Shown in pieces: positions 1-7,959 of a stretch of 48,573 nt of DNA. This DNA is from an uncultured Rhodospirillaceae bacterium (lineage in GTDB: Bacteria > Pseudomonadota > Alphaproteobacteria > Rhodospirillales > UBA2165). Position 1 is the first letter of the stretch. Every line of letters starts with the position of its first letter. The stretch covers positions 1-48,573 of the forward strand of contig CAJWAR010000031.1 of the NCBI GenBank assembly GCA_913020445.1, in the 5' to 3' direction. A model generated the notes under the pieces. That model was not told the DNA's origin. It made no database searches and saw nothing but the letters and a program-made list of their open reading frames with translations. The position numbers were made by a program, and so were the translations under genes.

Positions 1-7
1 CTTAGCA

Positions 8-70
8 CCCGATAGCGGACATTAATGGCTCCGGTGAAATATGTCTCCTTTTGACCCAAAGCGGACATTA
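8..70. repeat. Dispersed AGCGGACATT repeat, locus A
   Basis: Two copies of AGCGGACATT lie at 14-23 and 60-69, the second preceded by the spacer CTTTTGACCCAAAGCGG found at other loci in the window. The unit starts right after CTTAGCACCC (1-10), a string that also occurs at 40478-40487 inside a different inverted repeat, so the left edge cuts a composite repeat. From 71 to 255 I see no supportable gene; a short minus-strand open stretch follows the dehydrogenase stop but cannot be assigned. Confidence 0.75.
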
Positions 71-255
71 GCAAATTATTGTAGTTTAGGAGGGGATACT
101 CTGATCACAGGTTGCCATCCTATTTTCATTTAATTAGCTAACGTCGCCATCAAACATATCTCGACCTCTGTCGAGAATCTCAGCTCGCGCAAGGGCTTGT
201 TGACGAAACCATCGCCGACATATTCAGCATCCCGGGGATATCCGACCGGTCCGAC

Positions 256-1050
256 CTATTCCTCCCACTCGAAATTACCGTCGACGGCGAGGAACTGGCC
301 GCTGATGTGACGACCGGCGCGGGAAGCCAGGAAGACAGCCGTCTCGCCGATCTCTTCCGGGCTGATCCAGCTTTTGAGCGAAATGTATTTGAGAAAATTT
401 GCTTCCGCTTCCGCTTCGGTGATGTCCCGCTCTTCGGCATACTTGGTCACCAGCATGCGGCCCCGGTCATTGTCGATCAGGCCGGGCAGAATTGCGTTGC
501 AACGGATATTATCGGATCCGAGCTCCCTGGCCAGATTCTGGGTCAGCCCCATAACGCCTTGCTTGGCCGTGACATAGGCGGTGCGAAGGGGTAGCCCCGT
601 GCGCACAGAGGAAGTGGATATGTTGATGATACAGCCCGATTGTTGAGTCTTCATCCTCGGCACGGCATTTTTGATGCAATAGAACATACCACTCAAATTA
701 ACGGCGATTGTCCGGTCCCATTCTTCGTAGGTGATGTCGGCGATACCGCCGCGTGGGCCACCGATGCCGGCATTGTTGACCAGAATGTCCAGGCCGCCCA
801 GCCGGTCGAGCGCGGCGGCGAACAATTGCTCAACTTCGACCGGCCTGCTGACATCGGCCAGCGTGCCGGTGAGATTATTCTGCTCGGACAAAGCCGCGTC
901 CAAATTTTCCGGCGAGACGTCACAGATGTGGACAACAGCGCCGGCAGCCAGGAAACATTCGGCGATGGCGCGGCCGATGCCGGACGCCCCCGCCGTTACC
1001 ACCGCCTTTTGACCGGCGAGAACGCCGCCTAAACTCACCAAACCGACCAT
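256..1050 (-). CDS. SDR family NAD(P)-dependent oxidoreductase
   Basis: This 264-residue protein is a classical short-chain dehydrogenase/reductase, a cytoplasmic enzyme that oxidises or reduces an alcohol/carbonyl with NAD(P). The Rossmann motif GASGIG is near residues 21-26, followed by NNAG near 90 and the catalytic Tyr-x-x-x-Lys as YVTAK near 158-162 with an upstream Ser in INISTSS. The length is normal for the family. It is the last gene of a four-gene minus-strand operon and its ATG lies inside the end of the upstream dehydrogenase. An alternative GTG at 1038 would give a GTGA stop/start overlap, typical of translational coupling. Substrate is unknown; the hyuAB neighbours suggest a catabolic role. 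Confidence 0.9.
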   Translation of the reverse strand: MVGLVSLGGVLAGQKAVVTAGASGIGRAIAECFLAAGAVVHICDVSPENLDAALSEQNNLTGTLADVSRPVEVEQLFAAALDRLGGLDILVNNAGIGGPRGGIADITYEEWDRTIAVNLSGMFYCIKNAVPRMKTQQSGCIINISTSSVRTGLPLRTAYVTAKQGVMGLTQNLARELGSDNIRCNAILPGLIDNDRGRMLVTKYAEERDITEAEAEANFLKYISLKSWISPEEIGETAVFLASRAGRHISGQFLAVDGNFEWEE

Positions 1051-1796
1051 CCGCCATCGACGATAATAGTTTCGCCGTGAATGAGTTTGGCATCGTCGCT
1101 GGCGAGAAAGACGGCGGTGCCGGTCATGTCTTCCGGATCCAGGAAGGCGATCCCTGTTGGCGTGAAGGTCTTCATCAGTTCGATATATTCCTCATTGCCA
1201 GGACCGCGCACATGGGCGTTCAGCGGCGTTGCCACATTGCCGGGCGCAATGGAGTTTATATTGATATTTTCAATACCCAGTTCGGCGGCTAAAGCGCGGG
1301 TCATGTTGACCACTCCGCCTTTCGACGCACAGTAGGCCGGGCAATTGGGGAAACCGCCGGTACCGGCGATCGAGGAAATACTGACGACCTTGCCGCCGCC
1401 GATTTCGCGCCAATGGGGGACCAGAGTTTTGATGAAAAAGAAATAGCCTTTGAGGTTGAGATCGAGTTGCTCGTCCCAAATCTCCTCGGTCGTTTCCATC
1501 ACAGGCACGGTGCGAAAGACGCCGGCATTGTTGACCAGAATATCGACCTGGCCGAAATCTTCAATGACTGAGGCGGCCAGCTTTTCAATCTCGGTAATTT
1601 TCGATACATCGGCCTTGTAGGCCTTGGTGGTGCCGCCGGCGTCTTCGATGGATTTAACGACGGCATCCGCCGCATCGGGGCTCTTGAAATAGTTGATGGC
1701 GACTTTGGCGCCTTCGGCGGCAAAACGCTTGGCAATAGCTTCACCAATTCCCATTGACGAGCCAGTGACGATGGCGACTTTATCTTTTAACCTCAT
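1035..1796 (-). CDS. SDR family oxidoreductase
   Basis: This is a 253-residue classical SDR. The cofactor motif GSSMGIGEA is at residues 12-20, NNAG is near 90, and the active site reads SISS followed by YCASK, giving the Ser-Tyr-Lys triad. The C-terminal GGW matches the usual FabG-like ending. The start is supported by the strong ribosome binding site AGGAGG eight bases upstream of ATG 1796. It follows hyuB after 33 bases and overlaps the next SDR, so the two dehydrogenases are probably co-translated and act on related or successive alcohol intermediates. The SDR family cannot be resolved to a substrate from sequence. Confidence 0.92.
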   Translation of the reverse strand: MRLKDKVAIVTGSSMGIGEAIAKRFAAEGAKVAINYFKSPDAADAVVKSIEDAGGTTKAYKADVSKITEIEKLAASVIEDFGQVDILVNNAGVFRTVPVMETTEEIWDEQLDLNLKGYFFFIKTLVPHWREIGGGKVVSISSIAGTGGFPNCPAYCASKGGVVNMTRALAAELGIENININSIAPGNVATPLNAHVRGPGNEEYIELMKTFTPTGIAFLDPEDMTGTAVFLASDDAKLIHGETIIVDGGWSVW

Positions 1797-1829
1797 ATTA
1801 CTTTCCTCCTGGTAATTTGTTTATTCCGA

Positions 1830-3641
1830 TTACCGCCGTAGGCGGCGCAGTTCTTTAGTTTTTTTCAGGTCTATCTTGTTAGTGGCGGTAATCGATACAC
1901 CATAGATTTCACGGGCGCGCTTTCGGCTGATCAGTCCCTCTTCGACATCGTGGCGCACCCGCTCGGGATCACGTTTTCTCGGGTCACCGTAGCCGCCGCC
2001 ACCGCAGGCGATGGAGACCATCATTTCGCCATCCTCGATCCAGACTTGCGAGCATTGATCAAGCCTTTCCAGCCTGCCGCTTGCTTGTCGCCGGAATTGA
2101 TCGGAGCGGGCGGCATCTCCGCCGCCACGAGCGCCCTGGGGAACGTTGATATTGCCATCTGCGACGAAGCCTGCCTCCATGCGGCAGTCGATCGGTCCCA
2201 ATTCCACCTCAATGCCCGGCGCGCCGCGAAAACGCCCGGCGCCCTCACTGTCGGGAATAAGGCGGCGGGTCTTGACGACGATGGGCGTATAGACTTCGTC
2301 GAGTTCGACGCTGTCGATAAAACACATACCGCCATTGCCGGCATGTAGCATGGTCAACCAGGCGTCCTGATAGGCAACCGCGCCGCCGGCTGTATGGCCC
2401 AGGAACAACTGATTTACGTAAGGCTTGCCGGTGCGGGGATCGGTCCCCGAGACGACCGATGTCGATGGTGGGCAGAAACAGCCGATCTCACCCATACCGA
2501 GGGGATCGCCGATGGCCGCCAATGCCCGTTGGGTGGCGTTCTGAACGCTATCGGCGAGGTTGGTAGTGGAGGCGGAGCAACTGATCGGATGGCGTGGAAT
2601 GCCAACCACGCCACCATCTTTCAAATGCAGTTTTACCCGCCGGAAGGCGCCAGCGTTCTTGGGCACGGTGGGATCGACCGAATTATAGATACCAATCATT
2701 ATCGAGGTCCGGGTGCAGGCCTCTGAAACGTTGAGGCCACACGCAAGTTGATCAGGATTATCGCGCAAATCGACCTCGATCATTGCCTTCTTGGTATCGA
2801 CGGTAGCCTTCGAGGTGATGGTAATGCCTTCGGGCGGCGTGCCGGGAATCGCGTCATGGGTTGATTTGGCGACGCCGGTGCCGTGGGGCATTTTCTTGAT
2901 CGCTGTTATCATACGCCGTTCTGAATAATCGAACCACTGTTCGGTGAAGACATGCAGCATGTCCCAGCCAACTTCTTCACCCAGGGCCAGTACTTCACGC
3001 TCGCCGATAAAGGCGGCGCCCAACATGGCTAGGAAATCGCCGTACCACTGGTCGGGGACACGAATACGCATGCGGCACATGCGGATGATGTCTTCTTTGA
3101 TTTCGTAGTTTTCGGCGACCTGGACTGCGGGGAAGATTAACGCGCCCTCTTCATATACGTCCCGCGCAGTGCCGTGATAGGTGGTTGGAATGGAATTTCC
3201 GATATCCGCCTGATGGGCTTTGGCCAAGAGCGTGAAATGATGTACGCCCTTTTTATCGATCACCGGCATGAGGAGCGTGTGATCGGCCGGATGGGAGTTA
3301 CCGTGATAGGGAGAGTTATGAAGAAACACGTCGCCGCGTTTGAGATTTGGGTGAAATTCCTGCATCGATTTAGCCATCAGATCAGGACCCGATAGTACGT
3401 GAATGGGCAAGCTTTCTTCAGCGTGCAAGAGCTCGCAGTCCCGGGTCACGATGCAGCACGAAAAATCTTTGGCCCGGTTGAGGACACCAGAACGTCCGGT
3501 GCGCAACAGCGTGTTACCCATCTTGGAGCATATGCCGCCGAACCGATTGGCGAGGATCGCCAGTTTGCCGCCGTCGAGTTGCCGCGGCTTTGGTTTTGTC
3601 CTTGTGTGGCTGGTTTTTGTTTTGCGCTTCGCATTGCTCAT
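1830..3641 (-). CDS. hyuB: Hydantoinase B/oxoprolinase family protein
   Basis: This 603-residue protein matches the hydantoinase B half of ATP-dependent hydantoinases, 5-oxoprolinases and acetone-carboxylase-like enzymes. Visible family features are the N-terminal NRFGGICSKMGNTLLRTG, then SPYHGNSHPADHTLLMPV with HxxD metal-binding character, and a glycine-rich C-terminal GGGGYGDP. The first ~25 residues are basic and poorly conserved, so the exact start is less certain. It lies 14 bases after hyuA on the same strand and probably forms a heteromer with it to hydrolyse or carboxylate a cyclic amide or ketone with ATP. Substrate is not predictable; the linked SDRs suggest an alcohol or ketone pathway. 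Confidence 0.9.
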   Translation of the reverse strand: MSNAKRKTKTSHTRTKPKPRQLDGGKLAILANRFGGICSKMGNTLLRTGRSGVLNRAKDFSCCIVTRDCELLHAEESLPIHVLSGPDLMAKSMQEFHPNLKRGDVFLHNSPYHGNSHPADHTLLMPVIDKKGVHHFTLLAKAHQADIGNSIPTTYHGTARDVYEEGALIFPAVQVAENYEIKEDIIRMCRMRIRVPDQWYGDFLAMLGAAFIGEREVLALGEEVGWDMLHVFTEQWFDYSERRMITAIKKMPHGTGVAKSTHDAIPGTPPEGITITSKATVDTKKAMIEVDLRDNPDQLACGLNVSEACTRTSIMIGIYNSVDPTVPKNAGAFRRVKLHLKDGGVVGIPRHPISCSASTTNLADSVQNATQRALAAIGDPLGMGEIGCFCPPSTSVVSGTDPRTGKPYVNQLFLGHTAGGAVAYQDAWLTMLHAGNGGMCFIDSVELDEVYTPIVVKTRRLIPDSEGAGRFRGAPGIEVELGPIDCRMEAGFVADGNINVPQGARGGGDAARSDQFRRQASGRLERLDQCSQVWIEDGEMMVSIACGGGGYGDPRKRDPERVRHDVEEGLISRKRAREIYGVSITATNKIDLKKTKELRRLRR

Positions 3642-3655
3642 GTTAGCCTCAATGA

Positions 3656-5719
3656 TCAGGGGGTAATGACAACGCTGCCCGATGGGGCCAACATGAACTT
3701 GGCGTCCGGGTCAACGACGATGGTGGTAAACGGTGATTCGATGATTGCTGGCCCTTTTTTGGTTTTGCCCGGTTTTAACGAATGCAGGGAGTGGATAGCT
3801 GTATCCACAGCGCCGTGACTTTCAAAATAGGCTTTGCGCCGTCCGATGACGACATCTTCGTCCGCCGTGTGTTTCAGCCGCCCGGTCCGCTTGTGCCCAA
3901 CGCCGCAACTCACCGTCGCCGTCCAGCCGACAAACTCAACGTCGGACTCTTCATCTCGCACGGCAAAAATTTCCTCATGGGAGGCATGGAAATCGGCGAC
4001 CAAGCTGGCGAGATCGGCCTTGCCTGAAAGGCGAGATTTTCGCAAAGGCACTTCAATTTCCCAGACTTGACTGGCATAACGAGCTTCGACGGTGAATTCT
4101 ATATTGTGTGATCGCGCGTCTTTACCTGGACCCTTTTGAAAGGCTTTGCACTGGGTTTCCAAATCTCTCAACACGGCATTGGCGCCTTTCTCATCCCAGT
4201 CGGTGGAAGTGGTGAAAAACATGGCGCGATAATCGCTAGAAAGGTCCGACATCGTCGCTCCCGCCGCGCTGAGAGCGGCCCCGGTCTCGGGAATCACCAA
4301 TTGTGGACAACCGAGACGCCGGGCGATAAAGACCGAATTAAGCCCGGCGCCGCCACCGCCGCCAACCAGCACAGCTTCGGCCGGGTCGATACCTTGATTG
4401 ACCGTGATTTCTGATATTGCCTGGACCATGTTTTCCGTGGCGACGCCGACAACCGAGGCCGCCGCCTGCATGACACTGAGGCCCAGAGGTTTAGCAACCT
4501 TATTGTCGATGGCCTTACGGGCGGCTTTGACGTCGAGTTGCATGGCGCCGCCCAGAAAAAATTTCGGATCGAGATATCCGAGCACGACGCAGGCGTCAGT
4601 GAGAGTCGGCTCAGAGCCGCCCCCGCCGTAACAGACCGGTCCGGGTACGGCACCGGCGCTTTCGGGGCCGACATGCAGAATCTGTCCTTCATCGACATGG
4701 GCGATAGAGCCGCCGCCGGCGCCGACGCTTTTGATATCGATCGAGGGAAAGCCTGTCATGTGACCACGATAAGGCTGGCCGATCCAGGTTTCACGGGTCT
4801 TTGGAATGCGGCCGCGGCGCACCAGACTAACGTCATAGGTGGTGCCACCGGTATCGGCAATGATGGCATTCGGAAGCTTGCTGTCCAGTCCAGCATAATA
4901 GCGTCCGGCAAGGGGCGCCATTGAGGGGCCCGAATTGATCGCATGGATTGGCCTTTCGGCGAGTTCGTGGGCGTCGATCATGCCGCCCTGCGACGTCAGC
5001 ACCAGGGTTCGGCCCTTAAATCCTGATTCTGCCAGCCGTTCCGTCAAGCTGCCGAGATAGCGGGTCATCACTGGTTTCAGGGATGCATCAATGGCCGACG
5101 AAGACGCCCGCCGATACTCACGCAACGCCGGGTTCAACCGATGAGACAGCGTGTAGGGAACGCCGGGCATATACTTGTCCAGCAGCGCTCCGATGCGCAA
5201 CTCATGGGTAGGGTTGGCGATGGACCATAGGAGACAAACCGAGACCGCTTCGATATTCTGTTTCTTGAGCTTGGCGATAGTATCGACGGCCGCATTTTCG
5301 TCCAACGGAAGCATTACTCCACCGACGCTGTCGACGCGCTCTGGAATTTCGAAAGTAAGGGAGCGTGACACATACGGCGCGGGGTACGGGATGTGGAAAT
5401 TAAAGGGCTCTAGACGGCCGGCTTCGCGCAGGACCAGAATATCGGGGTGGCCTTGAGTGGTGAGAAAGGCGGTCTTGGCCGCGTTGCCCGTGACGATGGC
5501 GTTGAGGGCGTGGGTGGTGCCATGGATCAACATGGAGCCGGCGGAAAGTAGCTCATCCAAACTTTCGCCACGATCTTTGGCCGCATGGCTCAGGGCATCC
5601 AGAACCCCCCTTACCGGATCATCCGGCGTCGTTGCCGATTTGAACATGGTGAGAGCGCCGTTATCATCCTCCACGATCAAATCCGTGAATGTCCCACCTG
5701 TGTCACATGCAAATCTCAT
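3656..5719 (-). CDS. hyuA: Hydantoinase A/oxoprolinase family protein
   Basis: This is the ATP-binding partner of the hydantoinase B protein (687 residues from the chosen start). The N-terminus MRFACDTGGTFTD is the canonical actin-like phosphate-binding loop of the family. It is followed by GTTHALNAIV, a central DTGGTTYDVSLV second phosphate loop and the GAGGGSIAHVD / GPVCYGGGG segment. The frame extends upstream to a GTG at 5764, but the family begins at ATG 5719, which has a weak GGAA nearby, so I use that start. It is the first gene of the hyuA-hyuB-SDR-SDR operon. The upstream 5765-6097 contains repeat locus B and no recognised regulator gene. Confidence 0.88.
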   Translation of the reverse strand: MRFACDTGGTFTDLIVEDDNGALTMFKSATTPDDPVRGVLDALSHAAKDRGESLDELLSAGSMLIHGTTHALNAIVTGNAAKTAFLTTQGHPDILVLREAGRLEPFNFHIPYPAPYVSRSLTFEIPERVDSVGGVMLPLDENAAVDTIAKLKKQNIEAVSVCLLWSIANPTHELRIGALLDKYMPGVPYTLSHRLNPALREYRRASSSAIDASLKPVMTRYLGSLTERLAESGFKGRTLVLTSQGGMIDAHELAERPIHAINSGPSMAPLAGRYYAGLDSKLPNAIIADTGGTTYDVSLVRRGRIPKTRETWIGQPYRGHMTGFPSIDIKSVGAGGGSIAHVDEGQILHVGPESAGAVPGPVCYGGGGSEPTLTDACVVLGYLDPKFFLGGAMQLDVKAARKAIDNKVAKPLGLSVMQAAASVVGVATENMVQAISEITVNQGIDPAEAVLVGGGGGAGLNSVFIARRLGCPQLVIPETGAALSAAGATMSDLSSDYRAMFFTTSTDWDEKGANAVLRDLETQCKAFQKGPGKDARSHNIEFTVEARYASQVWEIEVPLRKSRLSGKADLASLVADFHASHEEIFAVRDEESDVEFVGWTATVSCGVGHKRTGRLKHTADEDVVIGRRKAYFESHGAVDTAIHSLHSLKPGKTKKGPAIIESPFTTIVVDPDAKFMLAPSGSVVITP

Positions 5720-5856
5720 ATAAGTGTTCCGGTCGAAGTCCATCAGCAGCGTATACTCGAACACTTAAATTAAGCAACAATAATTCCGGGCCGGTGAACA
5801 GTTCACCGTCAACAACATTTTTATGTGTCAAATAGGGCGCGATTTATGCGTATCTA

Positions 5857-5932
5857 ATGTCCGCTTTTGGCTAAAAGCGGACGCTTTAGCTACCTTTAAA
5901 AAGAGTCTGCTTTTGACCCAAAGCGGACATTT
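5857..5932. repeat. Dispersed AGCGGACATT repeat, locus B
   Basis: This copy contains a near-perfect hairpin, GTCCGCTTTT-GGCT-AAAAGCGGAC, followed about 25 bases later by TCTGCTTTTGACCCAAAGCGGACATT. The same two-part layout occurs at loci C, E and F. It sits between the hyuA start and the FkbM gene and makes up most of the recognisable content of the 330-base intergenic gap. Confidence 0.8.
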
Positions 5933-6097
5933 TTGGTCTTAGGAATATGTGCTGCTAAAGTTACTATTGATTCCTCCTGGAGGCACACCCACTATATTGC
6001 ATGCTATCGTTATCGTTTTCTCTTGGCACCTTTAAAATATCCAAAGTAGGGATGTATAATTGATTTACTCGGTAAGACAAAAGCAGATCGATAACGA

Positions 6098-6928
6098 ATG
6101 AAAGACTACAAAATGCTGGCCGACGTAAAGGTTCCTAATTTACCGCCTTATAAAATGCGTATCTATGACGAAGGTTGCCCCTATCTCTCTGAGGAAATTA
6201 AGAAAGATGGGATATGGGAGCGCTGTGAAACCAATTTGACCTGCCAAATTGTAAAACCAAACGATACCGTTTTAGATATTGGTGCAAACATTGGGTATTA
6301 CACGTTGCTTACCTCCAAATTAGTAGGATCAGAAGGTCAGGTAATTGCCTTCGAACCCGAATCTCTAAATTTTGAAATATTGGAATGGAACATCAATAAA
6401 TTTGGGCATGAAAATACGATTTGCATTAATGCGGGCGTTTCGAATTATACTGGTGAAACACGTCTTCATCTTACTCCATATAATCCAGGCGGCCACCATT
6501 TGCACGAGCCAGCTAATTACCTGGAGACACAGATTGTTCAGATCACAAGCATAGATGAATTTCTAAAAGACAAATCTAAAAAAGTTGATTTTATAAAAAT
6601 TGATGCCCAAGGTGCCGAACAAGGCATACTTGATGGTATGAAAAATACTTTGGCAATAAATTGCGGTAATTTAAAAGTAATAATTGAATTTGCTCCGCGA
6701 GGATCAGACTCTTCAATTGGTGGACTTGATCTCGCGCTGGAAACAATACGAAGTAGCTTCAAAAAATTTATGTTGATTAGCGAACGAGAAATGAGCGTTT
6801 CGGAAGTTACATTCGACGATATTGTGAAAATTGGAAAAATTGGTCTGGAATCTGAAAAAAATGTTTTCACAAATTTTTTGTGTTTCGCGAGTAACGATGC
6901 ATATGAGAGTGTGAAGCAATCATTATAA
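6098..6928 (+). CDS. FkbM family methyltransferase
   Basis: This 276-residue protein is an S-adenosylmethionine-dependent methyltransferase of the FkbM type, usually acting on a hydroxyl of a sugar or other small molecule. The SAM-binding motif I is VLDIGANIGYYT (about residues 65-76), motif II is VIAFEPES, and IDFIKIDAQGAE-like text near 165-175 gives the post-motif acidic loop (DFIKIDAQGAEQGI). The gene is visibly richer in A and T than the hyu and fdh genes beside it, and repeat loci B and C flank it on both sides, which suggests acquisition as a cassette. No glycan gene adjoins it, so its substrate is unknown. Confidence 0.88.
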   Translation: MKDYKMLADVKVPNLPPYKMRIYDEGCPYLSEEIKKDGIWERCETNLTCQIVKPNDTVLDIGANIGYYTLLTSKLVGSEGQVIAFEPESLNFEILEWNINKFGHENTICINAGVSNYTGETRLHLTPYNPGGHHLHEPANYLETQIVQITSIDEFLKDKSKKVDFIKIDAQGAEQGILDGMKNTLAINCGNLKVIIEFAPRGSDSSIGGLDLALETIRSSFKKFMLISEREMSVSEVTFDDIVKIGKIGLESEKNVFTNFLCFASNDAYESVKQSL

Positions 6929-6938
6929 TAACAAACCT

Positions 6939-7061
6939 ATGTCCGCTTTTGGCTAAAAGCAGACGCTTTGTCACCCAAAACCTAATGTCTGCTTTGCCCC
7001 CGATAGCGGACTCTTTTAGTTTAAGCGGGGTATGTCTGCTTCTGACCCAAAGCGGACATTA
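6939..7061. repeat. Dispersed AGCGGACATT repeat, locus C
   Basis: This is the longest copy. It begins with TGTCCGCTTTTGGCTAAAAGC, continues with a degenerate middle unit (TGTCTGCTTTGCCCCCGATAGCGGA) and ends with CTGACCCAAAGCGGACATT. It starts ten bases after the FkbM stop, mirroring locus B upstream of that gene. The rest of the gap to 7254 shows nothing further that I can support. Confidence 0.8.
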
Positions 7062-7254
7062 CCACAGACGAGAATTTTCCATTACCAACCGCTCTAACTG
7101 AAAAAATAATGAAGTAGGTATCGTTAATAATATTAATATTGAAAGTACGCGGATATCGAAAAGTCCCGAGTTTTGTCACTAGAATTTGATTTGTACGTGA
7201 AGTGATGGATAACTAGGATTGATGTCCGGTTAAATTTTACGGTTTAGACGAGAT

Positions 7255-7413
7255 ATGTTGAAACCAGTAACAATCATATTTGCTACTTTATTTGGACTGT
7301 CTCTAGTAACGGTATACGCTGGAGTCGCCTCCGCTGATCCGGCCAAGCCAGTCGTCCAAAAACCGGTAAAAACCAGTGATACAAAAGGGGAGCCCGACCT
7401 TCCAGGTGTCTGA
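7255..7413 (+). CDS. Small putative secreted protein, 52 residues
   Basis: This short frame encodes a 52-residue product. A hydrophobic segment (about residues 5-22) is followed by GVASADP, which resembles a signal peptidase I site, so a mature peptide of about 25 proline- and lysine-rich residues would be exported. The ribosome binding site is weak (GACGAGAT before the ATG). It lies convergent to the end of the formate dehydrogenase operon. I do not recognise the family. The signal-peptide design supports it being real, but the poor start signal keeps confidence modest. Confidence 0.42.
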   Translation: MLKPVTIIFATLFGLSLVTVYAGVASADPAKPVVQKPVKTSDTKGEPDLPGV

Positions 7414-7450
7414 CTGTTGGGATAATGTCATCCGTGAGATGACTAAAAAA

Positions 7451-7573
7451 TTAGAGCCGAACATCCTTTAATTGGAACACGTCTGCCGAACTGAAATCCA
7501 ACCCGCTCAAGATAACAGCGGCGATAATGGAAATGGCAGCCGTGGCGATCAAACTATAAATAAATGCTTTCAC
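7451..7573 (-). CDS. Small single-pass membrane protein, 40 residues
   Basis: A GTG-initiated frame gives a 40-residue peptide. A helix of about 20 hydrophobic residues (positions 4-22) is followed by a short polar tail ending in ADVFQLKDVRL. GGAG lies 13 bases and AAGGA 6-7 bases upstream of the GTG. It follows the PepSY gene by 11 bases on the same strand, so it is probably the last gene of the formate dehydrogenase operon. The tail pattern (A-D-V-F/Y then N/D-V-R-L) resembles short uncharacterised proteins I have seen in alphaproteobacteria, but I cannot name the family. It may be a small accessory subunit of the membrane complex. Confidence 0.6.
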   Translation of the reverse strand: MKAFIYSLIATAAISIIAAVILSGLDFSSADVFQLKDVRL

Positions 7574-7584
7574 TGTCTTTTCCT

Positions 7585-7959
7585 TTATCTCCAAATATGC
7601 CCGCGAAGTGCATCCGGTGCCTGCCGGTTAGGGCTGCTATCATAATTTCCAGATAACTCGCGACCGCTTGAACCGTGCCGAAATTGCTTCACACGCTTGC
7701 CGGTATTTGCATCAATTACCAGTGTATTTACCTGAAACGCTGTATTGAAATTACCTCCGTTATACATCACACGAACAAAAAATACCGCGCGGCCGGCATC
7801 CTTGCCGGGATATATTTTAAGCACTTTGGCATCGTATTGCTTTTCAATGCTGGCACGAATTTGTTTTTGGCTCAATGCAGCCCCTGCAGAGGTGCCGGCA
7901 AACATAAGAATCACTAACCCAATGCTTATGGCAACAAATGGATGTCTCATTTTACTCAT
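7585..7959 (-). CDS. PepSY-domain periplasmic protein
   Basis: This 124-residue protein begins with a signal peptide (MSKMRHPFVAISIGLVILM... ending near AGA). A single PepSY-like domain follows, recognised by ALSQKQIRASIEKQY, a central VLKIYPG and the closing LVIDANTGKRVKQF. PepSY domains are small periplasmic modules, often inhibitory or regulatory. The start is chosen so that its ATG overlaps the TAA of the cytochrome b gene by eight bases (ATGAGTAA), which indicates translational coupling. An upstream ATG at 8001 is in frame but would run deep into the cytochrome gene. Its place in the operon suggests a role at the periplasmic side of formate dehydrogenase. Confidence 0.8.
   Translation of the reverse strand: MSKMRHPFVAISIGLVILMFAGTSAGAALSQKQIRASIEKQYDAKVLKIYPGKDAGRAVFFVRVMYNGGNFNTAFQVNTLVIDANTGKRVKQFRHGSSGRELSGNYDSSPNRQAPDALRGHIWR

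Noticed and set aside
130..255. Partial gene downstream of the first SDR (minus strand reading GYPRDAEYVGDGFVNKP)
   Set aside because: The stretch is about 40 codons, has no start and matches no family I recognise.
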